Shown one piece after another: positions 19,361 to 30,046 of a stretch of DNA of 41,356 nt (position 1 is the first letter of the stretch; every line of letters begins with the position of its first letter). The translations under genes were made by a program, and so were the position numbers. Under the pieces are notes generated by a model. The model was given only the letters and a program-made list of their open reading frames with translations, made no database searches and had not been told where the DNA came from. This DNA is from Chara braunii. Lineage: Eukaryota > Streptophyta > Charophyceae > Charales > Characeae. The stretch spans positions 1,106,652 to 1,148,007 of the forward strand of contig BFEA01000293.1 of assembly GCA_003427395.1 (NCBI GenBank), read 5' to 3'.

Positions 19361-20590
19361 ACGTTCTCGACTGTTGAGCCGGCTTCCAGGAAGCAGTGGC
19401 TAGGCAGAGTGTTTGATGCGAGTCGGAAAGTCCTGTCAGGCTGTCGATAGGCTGGCCGGTTGCGCGCTTGATCGCCACGACGGACTGTGGGATCTGGGCG
19501 AACCGCGTCGAGTTTACGTCAACAGGGTGACGATCGCGGTGGTGGGAGTTAGCACGAGACGACCGGGATCGCCGGGGCGGGTATGAGGATCGATGAGTGG
19601 AGTTGAGTGAGTGATTGGCCCGGGGCCATGTTGGAATTAACGACGAATGCGCCTTTGTTGTTGCGGATCTTTTTCTCTGGCGTGAGTGCACGGCGACAAT
19701 GTTAAAATTCCTTCTTTTGGATTGTGTCATCTCCTATCTCGACTCTCCTCCCTCACCTTCCCCTTCTCCTCTATCTTTGAATGATGATGTGTCTCGATGT
19801 TTGTCTCTCTCTCGAATGGGAATGAGTCGGCATGTTGTTTTTATGTGAAGGAACTTCTTCCGGAACTCGTCCATTAGTTTCCTGGGTAGTCCCCCTATGC
19901 AAGAACCTCGTCTTCTTGTATTGTGAACGGTGGATGCGTGTGTATTGTTCCGCGATCCATCCTCTTTGTCCCTGCGCATATCTCATTTTCGCACCTTCCA
20001 CAGTGAATGAATGTATGGAGATCCGCGTTTCTTTGCGTTGATTAGATAATTATTGTTGGGATTTTGTTCGAGAATGCAAGAGTGTTTAGATCTGTAGTTC
20101 TGAATGTACTGCGCATGCCATCTGCCTTATGCTGCACGACATCAACACTCGAGCCACAAGGCGGCCTCGAGAAACAAGGCGCCTCGTATCAACGTCGCGT
20201 TGGCTCACTAAACCCGAGCCGCGGGCCGGTCCGTTAGTTACATGCCTGATCAAGCTGATAAGTACTTTCTTTCTCTCTCTTGTGTAGAAAAGGATTGATT
20301 GGAGATTGCGCGAGTATTTTCTTTGCTTAATGACGTCTCAAGGTCTTTGTAATTGATTGATATGTGGACTGACAAGCACCCTCCGATCGGGCACCAGCCT
20401 CCCGTACCTCCCGTCCCAACACGGCCTTTTCCTTACAACGAGGGAAGGACAGGACATGAAGACCACTACATCTTAGCCTACTTCAAGCTATTATACCCCA
20501 GAATCCCCATACAACACCCCTCTCCGTAAACTACCATCTCCTAACATGATGCCTCAGATGACCGTAGCTAATCGTCCTTAAACATTTTAA
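19361..20590. other. no confident gene; possible leader and intron
   Basis: This is moderately GC-rich sequence downstream of the TATA-like box. A candidate splice acceptor lies at 20287, after CTTTCTTTCTCTCTCTTGTG. No conserved protein segment was found on either strand. Confidence 0.3.
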
Positions 20591-20629
20591 TAGGTTATAT
20601 ATTTGATCCTATCCCTTCTACTTCATTTC

Positions 20630-21020
20630 CTAACTTGCTTTGAGCCAGGGGGAAAGTACAAGTTTCCCTATCAGAGCTGAAACTGCGGCTAACCAATTTT
20701 CTTTTGCCCATGAGCGCAGGAACCACAATCTCGCTTTTGATCTTTCTGGGACAGGTTTGGACAAGACTTTCTTCCTCCAATCCACCAGTACCATATGTCT
20801 GACAGTGGCCTTCATTCCACTCTTCAGTGCTTCATCTGAAAGGTATTTCTTTTCAAAGAGTACAAAGTTCCTTTCTTTCCAAATCCACCAAATCGACACT
20901 ACACGAATCGCCACTGCAACGTAGCCCCAACCCTTTCCATTGGACAGTGAGGATGGCAACTTGACAGTTATCGCCCATTCCACTTCCTCTGGGCCACCCC
21001 AGGCTTTCCAGTGGTGAGCC
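20630..21020 (-). mobile_element. LINE 3' fragment (ORF2 C-terminus), minus strand
   Basis: The minus-strand frame from about 21015 to 20630 encodes the ORF2 C-terminal domain of a plant-type L1 LINE. Key blocks are KGWGYVAVAI, WWIWKERNFVLF, KATVRHMVLVDW and LVLSPWLKAS-stop. The same blocks occur at 25080-25383 on plus (GWGYVAQAI, WVIWDDRNRILF, KATIRTMIWADW, LVISPWLAA), so the two belong to one family but are diverged. Only the terminal 130 residues remain, a severe 5' truncation typical of LINE insertion. No A-tail is visible on its 3' side. Confidence 0.8.
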
Positions 21021-21092
21021 CTCCGGTTATGGCCTCAAACTCTCGTTATGCAATAAAAGAAGAATTTCGTTTTGAAAAAAACGAAAAAAGAA

Positions 21093-21123
<31 letters not shown>

Positions 21124-21643
21124 CTGCGGCACTGTACATCAGCGTTGACTTGCATTATCTGCGATAGGATCATTTGTGATGCAATGGCCGGATAGCACCA
21201 CTGCACGTTTTTTTCTCTTTGTTTGAGAAAAAAAGCTAATACTTCAATTACCTGTCGGCTCTGGACAAGACGGTCTTTCAGGCCTTCTTTAATTGTCACT
21301 ATTGTCACTGTGTACCGCGCCATGCGCGGGAGCGCAGCCAGTCGAAGGTGAAGATAAGGGCAGGGGACGAGGCCCGGTCTTGAAAAAAACTTTCTCACAT
21401 ATACCAGGCCCACTGTTCAGCTGGACACGACAAGGGTCCGGAAAACATCTCCTGCAACCAGAAACAAAACATCGTCCCACGTGCCGTCGAAAAGCGCTGC
21501 GAAGGTTTTGGTTCTCTACGACGGCGTACTCACACCGAGAGTTTCCGGACAGAATAATGCCCTGATTGCGGCTAGATATGCTTCGGCAAGATCCTTGTAT
21601 GAGCATGCCCTGAATTAAGTAGGTGTAGCATCCCGCCAGGGGT
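21021..21643. other. inter-LINE spacer; no gene
   Basis: This holds an A-rich tract (21078-21121) and otherwise unrecognised sequence. Frames on both strands up to 128 codons show no family resemblance. Confidence 0.4.
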
Positions 21644-24600
21644 GAGAACGATGCAGTAATTTTGGCGAAAGTGCTGGAGGAACAGGAGCTTCATGATATT
21701 TATAGAGTGCTGCATCCGGACGCAGCTGATTACACCTGGCACTCAGGACAACAGCAGGACAACAGGCCGCCATCCAGGAGAAGACTAGACCTAATGTTGT
21801 CCAAGGGGGAGGCCTAGGAAGCGGCGGTGCACTTAGAGATCATTCCAGATCCGATGTCACTAGCCGGTGGTAACAAAGTTTAAACTGAGTCAAGCAGTGC
21901 GAAGAGAGGCCGGTTTCTTCAGGCTCAACACGGAAAATCTGAAAGTCCCGGGGTCTTGGAATGGTGCAAGAAACATTGGGAGGATTGGGAGAAGACAAAG
22001 ACATGGTTTGACACGGAAGAGGAATGGGTTCAGTTGGGATTCAGAATAGTGACAAGGGCCTTAGATGCTTTTTCTCGAATTCTGGCAAAGGAAAGACACA
22101 GGGAGGAATGAGAGTGTCGGCAAATGGTAACAGAAGCGGAGCTCCAGACTGGGAAGGATCCGATCACAGATATATATTGGGAAAGAAGGAGGGACTCCTG
22201 GCTGAGGAAATGGGACGAGCTGCAGATTGCAAAACAAGAGGTTTGGGCAAACAGAGCTCGGGTAAGAGGGATGGCTCAGGTGGACCGCATGACCAAGGAG
22301 ACGTTTCAGCGCTTGTGTCCAGCACGCTCACATAGCGTGATCAGGGCCTTGGCCCACCCCTTTAATGCTTTTGCTGACCTTGCGACAGATACCGATTCAA
22401 TGGCGGAGTACGCAACAGAATATTATAGCGATATTCTTACCTCCAGAAGACCAGCAGAAGAATCATTGGAGGACATGCAGGAAGAAGCGGACCTGTGACA
22501 ATTTTCAACAAATCGACTAGGGCCCCACCAAAGGCAAGAACTGGACAGGCCCCTCACAGTAGAAGAAGTTAAAGAAGCAATGACATGTATGGCCTGAGGG
22601 AAGGCGCCAGGCGATGATGGGCTGCCCGCCGAATTTTATGAAGCTACGTGGGATCAGACAGGTCCTATTTTATTACGCTTGTTCAATCGCATTTTGGAAG
22701 GAGGAACCTTGACTGAAGATATGTGCAGGGGAGTGATAACTCTATTGTACAAAAAGGGGACAAACGAAACGTTCGGAATTGGAGACCTATCTCCCTCCTA
22801 AACGTTTCGTACAAGATTCTTGCCAAGAATTTGGCAAGAAGATTGTCCTTGGTCCTTCCGGAGTTGATCAATGCAGACCAAGGTGCGTTTGTGAAGGGAA
22901 GGTCAATTGCTGAAAAAACTTAGTTGCGATAGGGGCCCTGGAAATCATTGATAAGGAAAAGAGGCAAGTGGTTGTAGCAATGCTAGATTTGGAGAAAGCT
23001 TACGACCGGGTCAATTGGTCGTTCGTGCTAGCCACTCTACAACACCTGAACTTTGGGGCATCCTTCAGCAACTGGGTGGCAGCAATGTACAAGTGTTCCA
23101 CAGCTTCGGTTCTGGTCAACGACAAAAGATCGAGGGTGTTTGAGCTCTCCAGGTCACTACGTCAGGGGTGTCCGCTAGCCCCACTGCTTTTTGTCCTTCA
23201 AATAGAGGTGACTCTGAATGCGCTGCGAGCATCTCCGCGGATAAGAGGACTGCAGCTTGGAGGGACAAAAGAGGTGCTGACTGGAGCAATCGCAAACGAC
23301 CTCCTACTGATAACTGAAGCTACGCCAGAGGGAATGGAAGCAGCAAAGGAAATTTTGGATCAGTACTCCTCCCTATCAGAAGCTAAGGTGAACTGGGATA
23401 AGTCAGTCTACTTCTTGCCACAGGAATATGAGCTGCTGGATGATTGGACCATGAAGAGGATCCAAGAACGAGACTCGGAGAGATACCTGGGGGTACAGGT
23501 CTCACTTTTTAACAGCCGTCCAAACCAAGATGCCATCTTAGCAGCGAAGGTGGAAGCGAGAATTAGGCGATGCAAAGCAGTTAAGGGGTTGTCACTGTTG
23601 GGCAGAGCTACAGTTATCTCGGGATCTGTGTTTGCGCTGATATGGCATATAGCAGCGGTCATTCTAATCTCAAGATGCACTCTGAACAAATTTAGAAGAA
23701 TGTCCGCTCGCTATTTATGGAAACCTGAAGCAGAAGATCAGGAGGGCTTCGTCTCCAAAGTGGCTTGGGAGAAAGTCACGATGCCGAGGCGGGAGGGAGG
23801 TCTAGGAATTGTAGACCCAGAAAAGCAGAACGTGGCACTATTGGGAAAATGGATTCAAAAGGCCAGCATACAAACAGAAGAACGGAGTTGGCTGGTGATA
23901 GCGGAGTACATTTTACAGCAGGAGTTTAAGTTGAAAAGGAAAGAAGATGTCTGGAATTGCCTCCATGTGCCTTCCTATCTGAACCGCAGGCCTAAGTCCG
24001 CAATTGGTTTGGCCTGGTGGATTGCTTGGAAGAAGCTTAGGGCTCAGTCCAGCCCCCCCCCTACGGGGAGGGAGGAAGTGCTTAATCAGTTATTATTTGA
24101 TAACCCTGCCATTTCCCGCTCAGACGGTGCGGTCTTCTCAGCAGCATCCCAAGCTGGTAACTTTGGAAGAAAGTGGATGGAAAGTGGAGTTTCGAGAGTA
24201 AAGGACCTTTGGATAGAAGAGGAGAGTAGATGGAAATCCGAATCAGAAATCCGACGGTCACTGGGTAAACTACAGGAGGTCAAGAAGAAGCAGGAGGAGC
24301 TAATCGAAGCAATTCCAGCAGAGTGGAGGCAGTGGATAGAAGAGCCCCCGGCTCCGAGAGTGGGTAGCTGGTACAAGCAACCCCAATCAGGAAACCAACC
24401 GGACAAAATCTGTAAGGTGGAGGAAGAGAGAGAATCAGGGGGGTGGGAAGTAACAGTTTGGGCAACAGAACCAGCTCAGGGCTCAGATCAGAAGCTTCGT
24501 CTTATAAAGGAGGATACACTGGGCGCAGAGACACAACTTACGGCGATTCGAGTGGTGTGGAAAGCAGAGGCCAACGGGAGAAAAGGGTAGACAACAATCC

Positions 24601-25383
24601 AGGGCGGGAAAGCAATCCCAGATCTGAGATTGGATCCGAACTGCTGTGTGTGGGAGCTTCAACCGGGGACAAATAGATCTTTGGCAACATATAACTCTAA
24701 GTTAGGGAAAAGCATCCAGCAGGTTTCAAAAATCGCAGAGCTGGGACCTGAGGTCTGCAACCGGACAACTCAATTGCTGAATCTCGCTGTACCACTCAGT
24801 GTTCCAAAGTTGAAGTCTCTATGGTCTCAGCTCGAGTTTTCTATGGCTGTTGACACATATGGCCATCCCAACAGGGAAGTGGTTATCAGATAAAGGGATG
24901 GAGGTTAGCCCTCTCTGCGTGCGTTGCGGAAACAGACGAGAAGAGACTCTTCTTCACCTAATTTGGGATTGCCCAGCGTCAAAACGAGTATGGCACTGGT
25001 GGGCTACACATTGGCAGAGGATGGGGCCTGCTCTCCAGTGGGATCAGGCCTGGGTATGTACGGGACAATTGCCACCTCTCTTTTTCAGTAAAAGAGGGTG
25101 GGGGTATGTGGCCCAGGCCATCGGGTCAGCCGTCATGTGGGTCATATGGGACGACAGGAACAGGATACTCTTTAATGGAGAGTGGACGGCAGACGAGACC
25201 GTAAAGGCCAAAATCAAAGCCACGATCAGAACCATGATCTGGGCGGATTGGATTTGCAAAGCAGATTGTGGTCGTTCACCTGCAGGTCGAACCTGGTTCC
25301 TTTTTACATGGGCCAGAGGTAATGTAATGGCAGCAGTTACATTGGAAGGGAAGTTGGTGATTTCCCCCTGGTTGGCGGCTTAA
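21644..25383 (+). pseudogene. LINE ORF2: endonuclease end, RT and zinc-knuckle domain
   Basis: In the first frame, the endonuclease C-terminus (DIYRVLHPDAADYTWHSG then RRRLDLML) is followed by in-frame stops near 21818, 21880 and 22112, and the linker WDELQIAKQEVWANRARVRG. The RT begins with LTVEEVKEAM and GDDGLPAEFY. One G appears lost near 22757 (before KRNVRNWRPISLLN), and another shift follows GRSIAEKT at 22921. A long frame (22968-24590) then has MLDLEKAYDRVNW (motif A), LRQGCPLAPLLF (B), and AIAND at 23286-23300. AIAND stands in place of xADD, so a catalytic aspartate is asparagine. The last block holds CVRCG...LLHLIWDC, a CCHC knuckle, and SPWLAA at 25383. It is plant-type L1, inactive. 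Confidence 0.85.
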
Positions 25384-25955
25384 TTAGTGAAGAAGAGAGG
25401 AAGAGAGTAAGGGAAAAAAGGGGATTAGAGTGTGGTTGAGCGAGCACAGGTAGGTAGCTGAGAGAGGGGAAAGAAGGGGAGACAGAGTGAGGAGGACCTG
25501 GCTCCTCGGTCCTGATGTAGGCCCGCAGGAGGACCGCTGCTACCAGCAATCGGGAAGCATAGAGGAGACAGAGTAGAAACTGAGTCGTGTTAGACTCGGG
25601 GGGTGTAGCCTTGGGGAAGGTTTGCCCAGTTCCAGGGTGAGGATGGTTCAGGGTTGAGGGTGCAATAGGGGAGGGTGGTAGGGGATTATAGGGGTAGAGG
25701 TTTTAGTTAGGGGGTGTGGGGTGTTTGAGGGTAGCTGGTGTGAATGGGTCAGCTGTGGGAGACTGGTAGAGGTGGTAAGGTAATAGTAGTAGCAATAGAT
25801 TTTCAGACAAGTTTCAGACAAATACAGATGTGGTCAAGTGGTTCTGGTATACTTTCAGAAGCTAAACCGGCTGATGCTGCCGGGATAACTCCGGGTTGAA
25901 TTGTGAGGTCCCCGGCCTCATGACAGCATGTTTTGTTCTGAATATAATGAATGTG

Positions 25956-25960
<5 letters not shown>
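25384..25960 (+). other. LINE 3' UTR
   Basis: Purine-rich noncoding sequence (GGGGAGGGTGG-type words) lies between the ORF2 stop and the A-tract. Its last 100 bases (about 25850-25925) contain ACTCCGGGTTGAATTGTG-AGGTCCCCGGCCTC. This block is also found at about 33139-33170 and, inverted, at 30851-30895. It may be a mobile 3' tail shared by LINE and SINEs. Confidence 0.5.
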
Positions 25961-26002
<42 letters not shown>

Positions 26003-26376
26003 AAGTATCCAGAATTAGTATTTCCCCGCCGGCATACAAAAGGCCTCGCCTGCAAATGTAAACTCTCCTAAAAGAGTAACATAAAATGGACGGATATTGT
26101 ATCTTCACCGCAGACGCAGAAAGATACAGATGTTCTTTTCTTTTCCTTTTTAACATTTTGCTGGTGTGCAGCCAGGCCAGGCCTCAACGGCACATCTCCC
26201 CAAACACGTCCACATTCAGGTGTTGAGTAAACTCAAGGCTGCTACTGGCAACTGGGACTTGGCCTCGGGACGAGACAAAGACTCCAATACGCATCCTCCA
26301 TCAGACATGGCTTCATTGCTCTCACTCTGCCCATGTATGCGTAACTGCCGTGAAGGGTCAAGAAGAAGAAGACCGG

Positions 26377-26421
26377 ATACTTACCTGGCCAGGGCTCATC
26401 TGTGATTGATCAGAAAGGCGG
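26377..26421 (+). ncRNA. U1 snRNA-like 5' fragment (pseudogene)
   Basis: ATACTTACCTGG at 26377-26388 is identical to the conserved 5' end of U1 snRNA (the 5' splice-site-pairing sequence). The next 30 bases (CAGGGCTCAT, TGATTGATCAGAAAGGC) fit the first stem-loop of U1. Similarity then stops, so only about 45 nt are present. It is probably a truncated retrocopy; a chance match to the 12-nt core alone is possible. Confidence 0.5.
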
Positions 26422-26449
26422 AAATGCCACCCGCGGAAATGCCATGCCA

Positions 26450-26550
26450 CCCAAAAACGACCCCCCCCAAAAAACCCGCCCGCCCCAAACAGTCACCAAA
26501 GCCAAGACCCCCCCCCCAAAAAAAAAAAACCGCCCACCCCAAAAAAGGAA
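26450..26550. repeat. C-run cluster (G-quadruplex potential on minus)
   Basis: Runs of C8, C4, C4 and C10, with CCCACCCC, are interleaved with A-runs directly after the U1-like fragment. On the minus strand at least four G-runs fall within 90 nt. Confidence 0.5.
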
Positions 26551-26782
26551 AGGCCGGGTGACGCTCGCCACGGCCAAAGAACAACCTGTGCAACCTGCCG
26601 TTGGTCGCCCGCGCTCCAACCTCTGCGCCGACCGTTTCTGCTACCGGTCTCTGCCCTTCCCCCGACCGTGCACCTTATAGACACCCCATAAACCCCGTTA
26701 GGAGTCGTCTACATTTCCAGAAAAGGACGCCCTGCTACATGACAAAGTGCAACGGGGTAAGATGCAGCCTTTGGCTGCGAAC

Positions 26783-26920
26783 TGTAGTATTACAGGAACC
26801 CCATAGCAGCCACATCCGTGCTTTTCAGGCCTTTCTTATTGTCATTGTAGTATTACAGGAACCCCATAGCAGCCACATCCGTGCTTTTCAGGCCTTTCTT
26901 ATTGTCATTATAGTAGTACG
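26783..26920. repeat. 63-bp tandem repeat, two full units and a partial
   Basis: TGTAGTATTACAGGAACCCC starts at 26783 and again at 26846. The two 63-bp units look identical, and a third, degenerate beginning (TATAGTAGTACGGGAA) follows at 26909. The near identity implies recent duplication. Confidence 0.85.
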
Positions 26921-27164
26921 GGAAACAGCATCACCTGCTGGAAAACGGGTCCAGTGTCTCTTGTACAGAAGTATTCAGGAAAATGTCTGAAAAGTAACTG
27001 AGAAAAAATTCTGCCAGCATTGATTGCTCTGGTTCCCAGAGGATTGACTGGGCAGATTGTTGAGAAAGAAAGGGAAAAACCTCTTCGCCCTGTATTAGGC
27101 GCCAGATATCTACTGCTAACAGTGTTAAGGGATTAGTTCCCCCCTAACCCAACTTCTGCTGAGA

Positions 27165-27480
27165 ACTGGGTTCCCCCTCCCCTGCAGGGCTGTCCATCAC
27201 CACGAAGTACCGAAGGTAGCGTCTCGGGCAGGACGGAGGCCATTACCAGCCCAGCGGCCACACGAGCTTGAACTTGGTCCATCCTTACGGCTAGAGGGAC
27301 CTGCCCTCCCCTGCGGGGCTGGCCATCACCACGAAGTACCGAAGGCAGCACCGCGGGCAGGAAGGGGGCCATTACCTGCCCAGCCGCCGAACGCGACCCT
27401 AAATTCGGGGCTTGAACTCACGATCTGCCGGTCAACAGATCGATGTATGGCATTCGGTCGGCCACCGGCGGGTTGAATGT
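27165..27480 (-). repeat. tRNA-derived SINE dimer
   Basis: On minus, the right unit has a box-B-like GAGTTCAAGCCCC near 27405-27417, with a tRNA-like anterior half (GGTGGCCGACCGAATGCCA) reaching 27465. The left unit has AGTTCAAGCTCG near 27265-27277. Both box-B motifs are followed by the same body, which includes CCTTCGGTACTTCGTGGTGA and a GCAGGGGAGGG end. The bodies are 129 bp apart (27204 and 27333 for GAAGTACCGAAGG on plus). This is a tandem dimer of one SINE family. Confidence 0.6.
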
Positions 27481-27699
27481 TCACGTGTAATCAAAATAAA
27501 AAGGAAGAACTGAACAGAGATTCCAATGGCCTCGCTGCACCCACTCAGCAAATGAGAAAAATCGGAATGTATCTTCGGCTATAACGTGGAAACACACGCC
27601 CGCCATATTTTTGTCTTTCTTGTTCACATTCGGTGGGTGATTCGGCTAGGACCAGCGACACACTGTAGAGGATCGTCGTGACTGTTCGGTGAGAGCCGC

Positions 27700-28020
27700 G
27701 GTTCGACACACCGCCGCCGAAGTGAAGTATTTTCGGCATCATCAGAGCGACGCGCGTGCGGAGACGGCGCAGGCGCGGCGCGCGATCTCCCCGGCCAACT
27801 CCGCTGGATTGCTTCCTCCGCACGCGGATACGCACGGTCAGATCAGATCGCCGAAGCGGAGAATTCGTGAACTCCCCGAACGCAACTCCACTGGCGGGCT
27901 CCTCAAACTAATTACCGCTCTCCCGGCAGCTTTGCAGCACCTGCATTATTTAAGTTAATACATATAAACACGAAAAATCCGGTGATCAGGCACTGATTAC
28001 GCATCAATACAGGCCTTTGC
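27700..28020 (+). promoter_or_regulatory. GC-rich promoter-like region upstream of a candidate gene
   Basis: CpG-rich sequence (GACGCGCGTGCGGAGACGG) at 27745-27785 leads to an AT-rich TTATTTAAGTTAATACATAT near 27947-27966, which could serve as the TATA region. The candidate exon with a GA-rich leader begins about 150 bp downstream. The CpG density contrasts with neighbouring repeat DNA, as expected of a spared regulatory region. Confidence 0.35.
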
Positions 28021-28026
28021 GTGGGG

Positions 28027-28075
28027 AAGAGAGAGAGAGAGAGAGAGAGCGCCAGTACGGGCTTTGCACGAGGGN

Positions 28076-28119
<44 letters not shown>
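28027..28119. repeat. (GA)n microsatellite in the leader
   Basis: There are two GA tracts (about 28027-28049 and 28076-28119), separated by 26 bp and interrupted by one unresolved base at 28075. They lie directly before the ATG of the candidate gene. GA-rich leaders are common in plant genes. Confidence 0.85.
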
Positions 28120-28120
<1 letters not shown>

Positions 28121-28122
<2 letters not shown>

Positions 28123-28440
28123 GGCGACTGCTGTGGGTTTAGCAACGGACATTGCGAGGTCTGCTGGTGTAGGAGGTGCTCTGTCAAGAGCAGAGGGTGG
28201 GGAAATCTCGAGCCGAGAGGTGGTGTCTGTGTCTGCATGGGCACAGACAAAGTCGACTTCCCGATGGTGCTCTTTCTCGAGATGTGTGGCCTCGCCTGCT
28301 GCCGCCGCTGCTGCTGCGAATGGACACCTGGTAAAGCGTTCGAAACCTTCATCGGCGTCGCTGAGCTCGTACCGAGGGTTACGAAGGGCTGGTGTCACTC
28401 ACTCTCTATCGGAGCCTTTCTCCCCACACACGCTCTTCAG
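28121..28440 (+). CDS. candidate first exon, plastid-transit-like N-terminus
   Basis: ATGGCG at 28121 opens a 106-codon frame. The N-terminus is MATAVGLATDIARSAGVG, and the exon is rich in S, A and R with few acidic residues after residue 30. It includes CVASPAAAAAAANGHLVKR and SKPSSASLSSYRGLRR. This composition is typical of a chloroplast (or dual) transit peptide. The frame is closed by a good donor, CTTCAG|GTACGG, in phase 2, followed by T-rich intron-like sequence. No mature domain lies in the window, so the protein cannot be named. The continuation would be downstream, with an intron of unknown length. Confidence 0.45.
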
Positions 28441-28756
28441 GTACGGTTGCTCTTTCTTCTTCTGTCTTCTCCTCTTTTTTTTTTTTTTTCTCTTTTAATT
28501 TCTCTCCATGCATGTGAATGCTTTTCTTCTGGTTTCTTGTGACGTCGTGGATGTGCTCTACTTTTTGGAGCCGCTCTTCCATTCCAATTTTGTTGTCGTC
28601 GAAGGGCGCATGTTGATGGATCATTGATTAGATCGATTCATCAATGAATTTGCTGATCGATTAGTCGTTTGGTTGATTAATCGGCTCATCAATTAATTTG
28701 CTGGATCGATCAGTCAATCAGTTGATTAATCGATCGATTGATTAATTGATCGATTG

Positions 28757-28802
<46 letters not shown>

Positions 28803-29480
28803 CCATCGATTTGTTGATTGATTGAAGGCATTATCACTGTTGTGAATCGGACGGACAACAATAAATTTGATAGAGCATTTGAGATCATCATTTTTTGTGC
28901 GGGAGAGAGAAGAACTGAGGAAAAACGAGAGCGCTTTTTTTTTTTTTTTTTTTTTTTTTAATAACATGGGCTACGGCCGTGAGATCTCATCATTTGAATT
29001 GACCGGCCCTTGGTAATTCAGAATTGGCAGTATTCTTACGCGTCTGCTCCCAGTGGAGTTTGGCATTCAATAGAGGACGAAGCAGGGTGTCGTTCGTATC
29101 GAAGAGCAGGCACAAAACGGAAGGTAGGGGGAAAAAAAAAAAAAAAACCGAGTTAGCAATACAATAAAAATAATACACATACACGCACGCAAGGAAAACA
29201 AAATTAAAAAAAAATCAATCTGCGCACGTTGCTGCTGGTGTGGTACTTCATCGAGAGCCGATTCCGCTGCCATTAGGCTTGGCAAGAGAAATGAATCACC
29301 CCGCGTCTTGCCCCCCGAATAGAACGCACGGCCGTTATAGCTGTATATGGACTGACAGTTGGCCCAAAAAAATACAGCCTTTATTTTTACCACCCCTTTT
29401 ATTCGGGGATAGATAGATGGTAGGCCGCCGAGCTGCAGATCAGCGCGAGTGAATGCTTCCAAAAAAACAAATCTCATCAC
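28441..29480. other. probable intronic or intergenic sequence with TGAT microsatellite and T-tract
   Basis: It begins with the candidate donor. A field of GATTGATT/GATCGATT words (28620-28830) includes an uninterrupted (GATT)n run at about 28757-28803. A T-tract of about 23 bases lies at 28936-28959. No acceptor-exon pair continuing the 28121 frame could be defended by eye. Confidence 0.4.
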
Positions 29481-29483
29481 CAA

Positions 29484-29562
29484 TGGGCATAGCTAGCTCA
29501 GTTGGTAAACCCATGAACTGTTGAAATACAGACCTAAGTTCGAATCCAGATTGAGAAGAGGG

Positions 29563-29600
<38 letters not shown>
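29484..29600 (+). repeat. tRNA-derived SINE with A-tail
   Basis: TAGCTCAGTTGGT (box A, 29494-29506) and AGTTCGAATCC (box B, 29537-29547) lie in a 70-nt tRNA-like head that lacks acceptor pairing. A short GAGAAGAGGG linker and an A-tract to about 29599 follow. A weak flanking direct repeat (CAAATCTCATC before, CAATTTCATC after) could be a target-site duplication. The head's CCATGAACTGTTGAAA to CGAATCCAGAT segment is nearly identical to the minus-strand copy at 30570-30615. Confidence 0.65.
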
Positions 29601-29848
29601 AATTTCATCGCAGCCTAGGTAGGGTCAGCTAATGGGAAAACGTGCGAGCACCCCAAGTCGAGCGAATATTTACTGGAATTCACCCTTCGTTCATACGCGT
29701 CCTGTAACGCGTTATTTTTAGGTAATTAACAAATATGAATTATAAATTTGTAGTAGTTAAACAGCAATATGACTTACCAATAGAATCCGTTAATTACCCA
29801 TAGGGAGGACTTTGCATGTGTGGATTTACTCAGGTCTATGATTTCACT

Positions 29849-29940
29849 TTTTCTTTTTCTTTTTCTTTTTCTTTCTCTTTTTCTTTTTCTTTTTCTTTTC
29901 CCCTTCCCTTCCCCTCCCCCCCCCCCTCCCCCCCCTTTTC
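29849..29940. repeat. (CTTTTT)n and C-run tract
   Basis: A pyrimidine microsatellite of TTTTTC units runs into CCCCTCCCC runs of up to 11 C. The apparent Lys/Arg-rich minus-strand frames here are artefacts. Confidence 0.8.
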
Positions 29941-30046
29941 TGCGACGTGTGGTGGTGGCCCCTGTATGATATACTAATACCATCCTCCTCGCGAACATAA
30001 CGCGCCCCGAAAATGAACGTATACAAGGTATGTTTCCGGCCCGATG

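Larger units (their letters stand above)
21640..26003 (+). mobile_element. 5'-truncated L1-type LINE
   Basis: The element starts inside the endonuclease domain and runs through RT, the C-terminal zinc-knuckle domain, an approximately 580-bp 3' UTR and an A-tract at about 25961-26000. ORF1 and most of the endonuclease are missing. The 3' end carries a CCGGGTTGAATTGTGAGGTC block that recurs elsewhere in the window. No target-site duplication could be identified by eye. Confidence 0.75.

Noticed and set aside
27731-27750. CTGATGA on minus followed by GAAA (27738-27720), a second hammerhead candidate
   Set aside because: Only a few bases separate the two cores, so stem II cannot form, and no stems I or III are evident.
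28027-28120. Arg/Glu repeat proteins
   Set aside because: These are direct translations of the GA microsatellite.
29484-29556. Possible functional tRNA gene
   Set aside because: A and B boxes are good, but there is no acceptor stem and the head runs into an A-tail. A SINE is the better reading.
29774-29998. Lys/Arg-rich minus-strand frame
   Set aside because: Composition artefact of the (CTTTTT)n tract.
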